Below, piece by piece: positions 16,665 through 20,795 of a stretch of 20,795 bases of DNA. Position 1 is the stretch's first letter. The number at the start of each line of letters is the position of its first letter. This DNA comes from PALSA-1004 sp046596405. Lineage in GTDB: Bacteria; Pseudomonadota; Gammaproteobacteria; Burkholderiales; SG8-41. The DNA lies in assembly GCA_046596405.1 (NCBI GenBank), contig JBKJMN010000352.1:1-20795 (forward strand). The letters are read 5' to 3'. A model generated the notes under the pieces. The model worked only from the letters and a program-made list of their open reading frames with translations, ran no database searches and was not told where the DNA came from. Position numbers and translations under genes: made by a program.

Positions 16665-16724
16665 AGAGCCTCCTGCTCGTTAGACCGGTAACTTTGCGCG
16701 CCCGCCTTTCGGTCGGGGTTGCCC
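16649..16724 (-). ncRNA. Cyclic di-GMP-I (GEMM-I) riboswitch aptamer, proximal copy
   Basis: Read on the minus strand, the RNA has GGGCAA, then the P2 hairpin CCCG-A-CC/GAAA/GG-CGGG with a GAAA tetraloop. Next come the hallmark GCGCAAAG, then CCGGUCUAA, a P3 stem GAGC/GCUC with loop AGGAG, and GACAGCGGAAUUGC. The terminal UUGC pairs with the starting GGCAA to close P1. This follows the c-di-GMP-I consensus. The bases that by alignment correspond to the ligand-contacting G20, A47 and C92 of the Vibrio Vc2 RNA are G, A and C, favouring c-di-GMP over cGAMP. It sits directly over the 5' end of the fimT reading frame. Confidence 0.88.
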
Positions 16725-16858
16725 TTTTTAGGTACTAAACAACTAAAATTTGTTGCCTCACGCTATTGTTTTTGGCAAAGTCGCCGGAGATCGGCGCGGA
16801 GGGAACTACTTGCGGCGGGATGGTATGCGCGGGAAACAAGATACTTTTAACCGCGTTT
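16725..16858 (-). other. Inter-aptamer region, candidate expression platform of the distal riboswitch
   Basis: This 134-base spacer has no credible gene. On the minus strand it holds AUCCCGC (16821-16815) and UCCCGC (16834-16829), which can pair with GCGGGAU in the 3' part of the distal aptamer (16868-16862). It also contains the hairpin CGCCG-AUCUC-CGGCG followed by ACUUUGCC, a UUGCC/GGCAA stem and an AU-rich AACAA/UUGUU hairpin just before the proximal aptamer. Alternative folding is therefore possible, but no classic terminator with a long U-tract is evident. Confidence 0.45.
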
Positions 16859-16934
16859 GCAATCCCGCTGTCATGGAGCACTCCGCTCTTTAGACCGGTG
16901 ACTTTGCGCCCCCGTCTTTCGATCGGGTTCGCCA
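16859..16934 (-). ncRNA. Cyclic di-GMP-I (GEMM-I) riboswitch aptamer, distal copy
   Basis: This aptamer lies 134 bases upstream of the proximal copy, has the same 76-base length and aligns without gaps at about 62 of 76 positions. It has UGGCGAA, a P2 hairpin with GAAA tetraloop and the same bulged A, GCGCAAAG, CCGGUCUAA, P3 GAGC/GCUC with loop GGAGU, and GACAGCGGGAUUGC. Differences lie mainly in loops or preserve pairing (for example CC/GG becomes UC/GA in P2), which supports a selected RNA structure. The ligand-contact positions again read G, A and C. It begins a few bases after the predicted transcription start. Confidence 0.88.
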
Positions 16935-16947
16935 ATAATGCGAATGA

Positions 16948-16976
16948 AATATAGCGGCGCCATGTCGATACGTCAA
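16948..16976 (-). promoter_or_regulatory. Sigma70-type promoter of the riboswitch-pilus operon
   Basis: On the minus strand, TTGACG (16976-16971), an exactly 17-base spacer and TATATT (16953-16948) match five of six consensus bases in each box. Transcription would start near 16941, about seven bases before the distal aptamer, so the tandem riboswitch would form the very 5' end of the message. Confidence 0.75.
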
Positions 16977-17016
16977 CATGATCGACGACCGTTCGTCGGT
17001 TGGCGATAAACGGAGT

Positions 17017-17064
17017 CGTGAGATATATCACGCATTCACAAATTATTTGTCATGCAGTGTGCAT
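17017..17064. promoter_or_regulatory. Cluster of three perfect palindromes upstream of the pilus promoter
   Basis: Three short perfect inverted repeats lie end to end: CGTGA-N6-TCACG (17017-17032), ACAAAT-T-ATTTGT (17038-17050) and ATGCA-GTG-TGCAT (17052-17064). The first has the GTGA-N6-TCAC core of CRP/Vfr-type sites and is centred about 83 bases above the predicted start, a position used by class I CRP sites. The regulators are unknown. The remaining bases to the liuB stop (17065-17208) show no gene or clear terminator. Confidence 0.45.
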
Positions 17065-17208
17065 AAATACGCAAAAGCCGCGCACATACATGCATCGAGA
17101 AAGATTGCCGCCCGGTGTGCGCAGTTGACGCAATGCGGTGAACGCGCAGCGCGAGCCGTTTTTCCAGGGCATCGATAAACCTGAAGCGCAGGAATTTATG
17201 CGGATGCG

Positions 17209-18816
17209 CTACATCCGAAACACCCCGAACGTGGTTTTCTCGATCGGCGCATTGAGCGCGGCGGACAAGCCGAGCGCCAGCACCTGGCGGGTGTCGAGCG
17301 GATCGATCACGCCGTCGTCCCACAGTCGCGCGCTGGCGTAGTAAGCGCTGCCTTGGCGCGCGTACTGTTCGAGGATCGGCGCCTTGAACGCGTTTTCCTC
17401 GTCGGCGCTCCATGCCTGGCCGTTCTTTTCGAGCGCATCGCGCTTCACTTGCGCGAGCACGTTGGCAGCCTGTTCGCCGCCCATCACCGAAATGCGCGCG
17501 TTGGGCCACATCCACACGAAGCGCGGGTCGAACGCGCGCCCGCACATGCCGTAGTTGCCGGCGCCGAAGCTGCCGCCGATGATGACGGTGAATTTCGGCA
17601 CGCGCGCGCAGGCCACGGCGGTCACCAGTTTGGCGCCATCCTTGGCGATCCCGCCGGCCTCGTATTTTTGGCCGACCATGAAGCCGTTGATGTTCTGCAG
17701 GAACACGAGCGGGATGCCGCGCTGGCTGCAGAGTTGGATAAAATGCGCGCCTTTCAATGCCGATTCGGAGAACAGGATCCCGTTATTGGCGACGATCCCG
17801 ACCGGATGTCCCGCGATGTGGGCGAACGCGGTTATAAGCGTCGCGCCATAGCGCGCCTTGAATTCGTCGAACTCGGAATCGTCCACGATGCGCGCGATGA
17901 TCTCGCGCACATCGTACTGCTGGCGCGGATTGCCCGGGATCACGCCATAAAGTTCCGCCGGATCGAGTACGGGCTCGCGCGGCTCGCGCATGTCGAGCGG
18001 CGCCGGCTTGACGAGGTTGAGGTGACCGATGGCGCGCCGCGCGATCGCGAGCGCATGCGCGTCATTGTCGGCCAGATGGTCGGCCACGCCCGACGTCTTC
18101 GTATGCACGTCACCGCCGCCCAACTCTTCGGCGGTCACGACTTCGCCGGTTGCGGCTTTGACCAGCGGCGGGCCGGCGAGAAATATCGTGCCCTGGTTTT
18201 TGACGATGATCGTTTCGTCAGACATGGCCGGCACGTAGGCGCCGCCCGCGGTGCACGAGCCCATCACCACCGCGACCTGGGCAATGCCGAGCGCGGACAT
18301 ATTGGCCTGGTTAAAGAATATGCGCCCGAAATGATCGCGGTCCGGAAACACCTCATCCTGGCTCGGCAGGTGCGCACCGCCCGAATCGACGAGATAGATG
18401 CACGGCAGGCGGTTCGCCTGCGCGATTTCCTGCGCGCGCAAATGCTTTTTTACCGTCAGCGGGAAGTAGGTGCCGCCTTTGACGGTTGCATCGTTGGCGA
18501 TGACTACGCATTCGCGGCCCATCACGCGGCCGATGCCGGTCACGAGGCCGGCAGCGGGCATGGCGTTGTCGTACACGCCGTACGCGGCGAGCGGCGAAAG
18601 TTCGAGCCACGGCGTTTGCGCATCGAGTAGCGCGGCCACGCGATCGCGCACGAGCAGCTTGCCGCGGGCCGTATGGCGTTCGCGAGAAGCGGCATCGCCC
18701 CCCAGACTGACCAGCGCCAGCCGGCGCTCCAGTTCATCGACATGTGCGCGCATCTGCGTCGCCGCCGCGACGAATTCAGCGCTGCCGGGTTTGAGCCTGG
18801 AACGAAATTGGGCCAT
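17209..18816 (-). CDS. liuB: Methylcrotonyl-CoA carboxylase, carboxyltransferase (beta) subunit
   Basis: A 535-residue acyl-CoA carboxyltransferase with two crotonase-like halves. Residues 113-117 (KGGTY), LVDSGGAHLPSQDEVFPD (142-159) and GSCTAGGAYVPAMSD (186-200) are the methylcrotonyl-CoA/geranyl-CoA type signatures. GGSFGAGNYGMCGRAFDP in the C-terminal half forms the second binding surface. With a biotin-carboxylase subunit (LiuD) it carboxylates 3-methylcrotonyl-CoA to 3-methylglutaconyl-CoA in leucine breakdown. The length equals the family norm. No liuA or liuD is in the window. liuC and liuE lie 6.7 kb below, beyond the pilus operon. The gene begins four bases after the methyltransferase stop, so it is probably cotranscribed with it. 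Confidence 0.93.
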   Translation of the reverse strand: MAQFRSRLKPGSAEFVAAATQMRAHVDELERRLALVSLGGDAASRERHTARGKLLVRDRVAALLDAQTPWLELSPLAAYGVYDNAMPAAGLVTGIGRVMGRECVVIANDATVKGGTYFPLTVKKHLRAQEIAQANRLPCIYLVDSGGAHLPSQDEVFPDRDHFGRIFFNQANMSALGIAQVAVVMGSCTAGGAYVPAMSDETIIVKNQGTIFLAGPPLVKAATGEVVTAEELGGGDVHTKTSGVADHLADNDAHALAIARRAIGHLNLVKPAPLDMREPREPVLDPAELYGVIPGNPRQQYDVREIIARIVDDSEFDEFKARYGATLITAFAHIAGHPVGIVANNGILFSESALKGAHFIQLCSQRGIPLVFLQNINGFMVGQKYEAGGIAKDGAKLVTAVACARVPKFTVIIGGSFGAGNYGMCGRAFDPRFVWMWPNARISVMGGEQAANVLAQVKRDALEKNGQAWSADEENAFKAPILEQYARQGSAYYASARLWDDGVIDPLDTRQVLALGLSAALNAPIEKTTFGVFRM

Positions 18817-18820
18817 GCCG

Positions 18821-19468
18821 TTACGCCTGTATGTGCTTGAATTCGACGCGCATCTGGTGCGATTTGTCGCGCAATCCGCGCGGGCGCGCCGGCTTGACCG
18901 CTTTCAACGTCGTGATCATTTCCAGCACGACGTTGCGCTGCGTGCGCAGCTCTTCGAAAATCTGCTCGAACGGTTTGCCCGCATGGCGCGCGGCATCGAC
19001 GGTCAACACGATATTGTCGGTCTCCCAGTCGCCGCGATAGCCGTAGTCCGCATACCAATAGCCGCGTTGCGAAAAATACGAAAACGAATACAGGAACAGG
19101 CGGCGCACGTGCGTGGGGTCTTCGTCGGCATCGTCGCTCGACCCGTACGGGACGCGGATGGTCGCGACGGCGCCGGGCTTGGCGATGCGGTGCAGTTCCT
19201 GCATGAAGCCGAGCGCGTCGCGCAGATGCTCGAGCACGTGGCTGCAGTGAAATTCGTCGATCGAGTCGGCGGCAAACGGCAGCGGCGTGCGGCGGCAATC
19301 ATCGAGGTCCGCGACCACGTCGACACCGGGCAGCCGGCTCGAATCGAGATTGATCCAGCCTTCGCGGATGTCGGTTCCGCAGCCTACGTTCAGGCGCTGC
19401 ACACCCTTCAAGGGCACGACCGCGGCCGGCGCTCTCCGGAAACAGGTTCTGAGGAAGGCGGCTAGCAC
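18821..19468 (-). CDS. Class I SAM-dependent methyltransferase domain protein
   Basis: A protein of up to 215 residues. LNVGCGTDIREGWINLD (residues 26-42) is the SAM-binding motif I region, and an HVLEHL segment near residue 77 is typical of Methyltransf_11-type proteins. A further RVPYGSSDDADEDPTHVR segment resembles enzymes often found among polysaccharide or lipid-modifying methyltransferases, but the substrate is unknown. The start is unsure: the GTG at 19468 gives the longest form, while GTG codons at residues 18 and 23 would also keep the SAM domain. It sits 30 bases below the macro-domain gene and four bases above liuB, an odd partner for an acyl-CoA pathway. Confidence 0.82.
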   Translation of the reverse strand: MLAAFLRTCFRRAPAAVVPLKGVQRLNVGCGTDIREGWINLDSSRLPGVDVVADLDDCRRTPLPFAADSIDEFHCSHVLEHLRDALGFMQELHRIAKPGAVATIRVPYGSSDDADEDPTHVRRLFLYSFSYFSQRGYWYADYGYRGDWETDNIVLTVDAARHAGKPFEQIFEELRTQRNVVLEMITTLKAVKPARPRGLRDKSHQMRVEFKHIQA

Positions 19469-19498
19469 GGGGCCGCCGGTCGCGGTTGTCGCATCAAT

Positions 19499-20032
19499 TT
19501 ATTCCGCAGCATGGGCAGGCGGCAAATTCGCAAGCTGCGCATTGTACAGGCTCAACATCGCCTCATCGAAGCACGCAAAGATAACCCGCGCGGGCAGTCC
19601 ACCGCCGGCAATGAACGCCGCGCACTCGTTAATTGCGATTCTCGCCGCCGCAGCGAGCGGGTAGCGATAGACGCCGCAACTGATGGCGGGAAATGCGATT
19701 GCGCGCACGGCGTTATCACGCGCGAGCTTGAGGCTTTCGCGATAGCACGAGGCCAGCAACTTCGCTTCGCCGCGCCCGCCGCCGTTCCATACCGGCCCCA
19801 CCGCATGAATGACGTGTTTGGCGGGAAGTCGGTAGCCGCGCGTGATTTTGGCGTGGCCGGTCGGGCAGCCGCCCAGCGTGCGGCATTCCGCGAGCAGCTC
19901 GGGGCCCGCGGCGCGGTGGATCGCGCCGTCGACCCCGCCGCCGCCCAGCAACGTGGTGTTGGCGGCGTTGACGATCGCGTCGACGTCGAGGGTCACGATG
20001 TCGACCCGGCGGGCTGAGAGTGGCGCGTGCAT
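19499..20032 (-). CDS. Macro-domain protein, MacroD/YmdB-like ADP-ribose (O-acetyl-ADP-ribose) hydrolase
   Basis: A 177-residue macro domain. DAIVNAANTTLLGGGGVDGAIHRAAG (about 18-43, quoted in two parts: NAAN at 22-25 and GGGGVDGAIH at 30-39) is the ADP-ribose-binding signature. AFPAISCGVYRYP (113-125) forms the second loop around the distal ribose. Members bind ADP-ribose and can remove acetyl groups from O-acetyl-ADP-ribose or ADP-ribose from acidic residues. The frame is open to 20344, but the ATG at 20032 is the natural start: it begins just before the domain and lies 10 bases after the upstream stop. The catalytic activity is inferred from the family. Confidence 0.92.
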   Translation of the reverse strand: MHAPLSARRVDIVTLDVDAIVNAANTTLLGGGGVDGAIHRAAGPELLAECRTLGGCPTGHAKITRGYRLPAKHVIHAVGPVWNGGGRGEAKLLASCYRESLKLARDNAVRAIAFPAISCGVYRYPLAAAARIAINECAAFIAGGGLPARVIFACFDEAMLSLYNAQLANLPPAHAAE

Positions 20033-20042
20033 GCTGTGAAAA

Positions 20043-20645
20043 TCAGAATGGTCCGCGGGCGAGCCAGCGCTCGAGCTGGTCGAAGCGATCGATGCCCCAG
20101 AACGGCTCGCCGTCGACGACGATATATGGCGAGCCGAAGACGCCGAGCTTGATTGCCGCTTCGACCTCGTTCTTGAGCTGGTCCTTGACTGCAGGGTCGT
20201 TGAGCGCGGCGAGCACGTCGTCGCGCTTGAGACCCAGCGTTGCCGCCACCTCGGCGGTGATTTCGGGACTCGAAATGTCGCGGTCCGCGACAAAGTACGC
20301 GCGATATAGCGTTTGTGCGAGCTGCTTCGCCAGTGCGGGATCACGAGAGTTCATCCAATAGAACGCACGTGCCGGGGCCTGCGTTGCGATCGGAAATTTT
20401 GACGGCTGTTTGTACTCGACGCCATGAAAGCGCGCGGAGCGCAGGATGTCACGCAAAGCGTACGGCCCCTTCAACGGCAAAGTCGGCAACGGCTGCCCGC
20501 CCGATATTTTGAACACCGCACCGAGCAGGATCGGCTTCCAGTTCACTTCGCGGCCGTATTGGGCGACGAGGGCGTCTATTTTCATCGCCGCGAAATAACC
20601 GTATGGCGACGAGTAGTCAAAATAAAAGTCGAGGGGAGCGGACAT
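20043..20645 (-). CDS. 2-hydroxychromene-2-carboxylate isomerase / DsbA-like (kappa GST) family protein
   Basis: A 200-residue thioredoxin-fold protein of the HCCA isomerase group. The N-terminal FYFDYSSPYGYFA (7-19) carries serine 12/13 in place of the DsbA cysteines. GVFGSPYIVVDGEPFWGIDR near the C-terminus is the characteristic closing segment. The named enzyme acts with glutathione in naphthalene breakdown, but many homologues sit beside acyl-CoA genes and their true substrates are unknown. The ATG at 20645 follows the thiolase stop by nine bases. Its length is normal, and it lacks a signal peptide. Confidence 0.9.
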   Translation of the reverse strand: MSAPLDFYFDYSSPYGYFAAMKIDALVAQYGREVNWKPILLGAVFKISGGQPLPTLPLKGPYALRDILRSARFHGVEYKQPSKFPIATQAPARAFYWMNSRDPALAKQLAQTLYRAYFVADRDISSPEITAEVAATLGLKRDDVLAALNDPAVKDQLKNEVEAAIKLGVFGSPYIVVDGEPFWGIDRFDQLERWLARGPF

Positions 20646-20654
20646 GGTTGTTTC

Positions 20655-20795
20655 CTAATTGAGACGTTCGATCGCCATCGCCGTCGCTTCACCGCCGCCG
20701 ATGCACAGCGCGGCGACGCCGCGCTTGAGGCCGTACTTTTCCAGCGCGGCGAGCAGGGTGACGACAATGCGCGCACCGCTTGCACCGATCGGATG
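20655..20795 (-). CDS. Thiolase (acetyl-CoA acetyltransferase family), C-terminal 46 residues only
   Basis: The window ends inside this gene. The visible residues start HPIGASGARIVVTLL, containing the catalytic histidine of the GHPIG motif. They end with ALCIGGGEATAMAIERLN before a TAG stop; CIGGG contains the second catalytic cysteine of thiolases. Such enzymes cleave or form beta-ketoacyl-CoA. It is upstream of, and probably in one operon with, the isomerase, macro-domain, methyltransferase and liuB genes. A thiolase would use the acetoacetyl-CoA derived from leucine breakdown, though other beta-oxidation roles are possible. Confidence 0.9.
   Translation of the reverse strand, partial: HPIGASGARIVVTLLAALEKYGLKRGVAALCIGGGEATAMAIERLN

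Noticed and set aside
16649..16934. cGAMP-specific (GEMM-Ib) rather than c-di-GMP riboswitches
   Set aside because: The aligned discriminator position (Vc2 G20) reads G in both copies, whereas cGAMP-selective members have A; binding data would be needed to be certain.
16649..16934. The two similar segments as a simple DNA repeat or mobile-element remnant
   Set aside because: Substitutions keep base pairing and all conserved aptamer positions, and both copies face the same way below a promoter.
16735..17031. A 98-codon minus-strand frame through the promoter and distal aptamer
   Set aside because: It runs across the promoter and a structured RNA, has no ribosome-binding site or family resemblance, and is explained by the riboswitch.
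17353..18630. A 425-codon plus-strand frame opposite liuB
   Set aside because: Composition is that of an antisense shadow, without domain features.

Overview
The window is GC-rich, tightly packed, and carries every recognisable gene on the minus strand, so genes are read from high to low coordinates. Two Bug/TctC-type periplasmic binding proteins, a leucine-degradation (liu) gene set and a type IV pilus minor-pilin/PilY1 operon together suggest a betaproteobacterium, probably near Burkholderiales. This is inferred from gene content; there is no rRNA or other marker gene. No tRNA, rRNA, insertion sequence or CRISPR array was seen.

Region A (20795 to 17209): the end of a thiolase, a 2-hydroxychromene-2-carboxylate isomerase-like protein, a macro-domain protein, a class I methyltransferase and the carboxyltransferase subunit of methylcrotonyl-CoA carboxylase (liuB). 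Region B (17208 to 16649): a 544-base non-coding stretch below liuB. It holds three consecutive short perfect palindromes (one CRP-like), a good sigma70-type promoter (TTGACG, 17 bp, TATATT), and two tandem copies of an RNA matching the cyclic di-GMP-I (GEMM-I) riboswitch aptamer. Region C (16664 to 10731): the minor-pilin operon fimT-pilV-pilW-pilX-pilY1, whose first four genes overlap at their ends. The first possible start codon of fimT, with its Shine-Dalgarno sequence, lies inside the second aptamer.

Region D (10500 to 7995): a new promoter, then a methylglutaconyl-CoA hydratase-like gene (liuC), HMG-CoA lyase, a DUF1289 protein and a DUF2889 protein. liuB and liuC are therefore separated by the whole pilus operon, and liuA and liuD are not in the window. 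Region E (7853 to 1): a compact catabolic operon with a Bug binding protein, a UbiD-family decarboxylase, an acyl-CoA ligase, two tandem VOC/glyoxalase-like proteins, a zinc-less MDR oxidoreductase, a PaaI-type thioesterase and a second, truncated Bug protein. The set fits uptake, CoA activation and decarboxylation of an unidentified carboxylic acid.

The strongest candidate for something new is the regulatory head of the pilus operon: two c-di-GMP aptamers in series, directly below a promoter, controlling minor pilins and PilY1. In Pseudomonas PilY1 itself feeds into c-di-GMP signalling. The second candidate is the UbiD/CoA-ligase/VOC operon.
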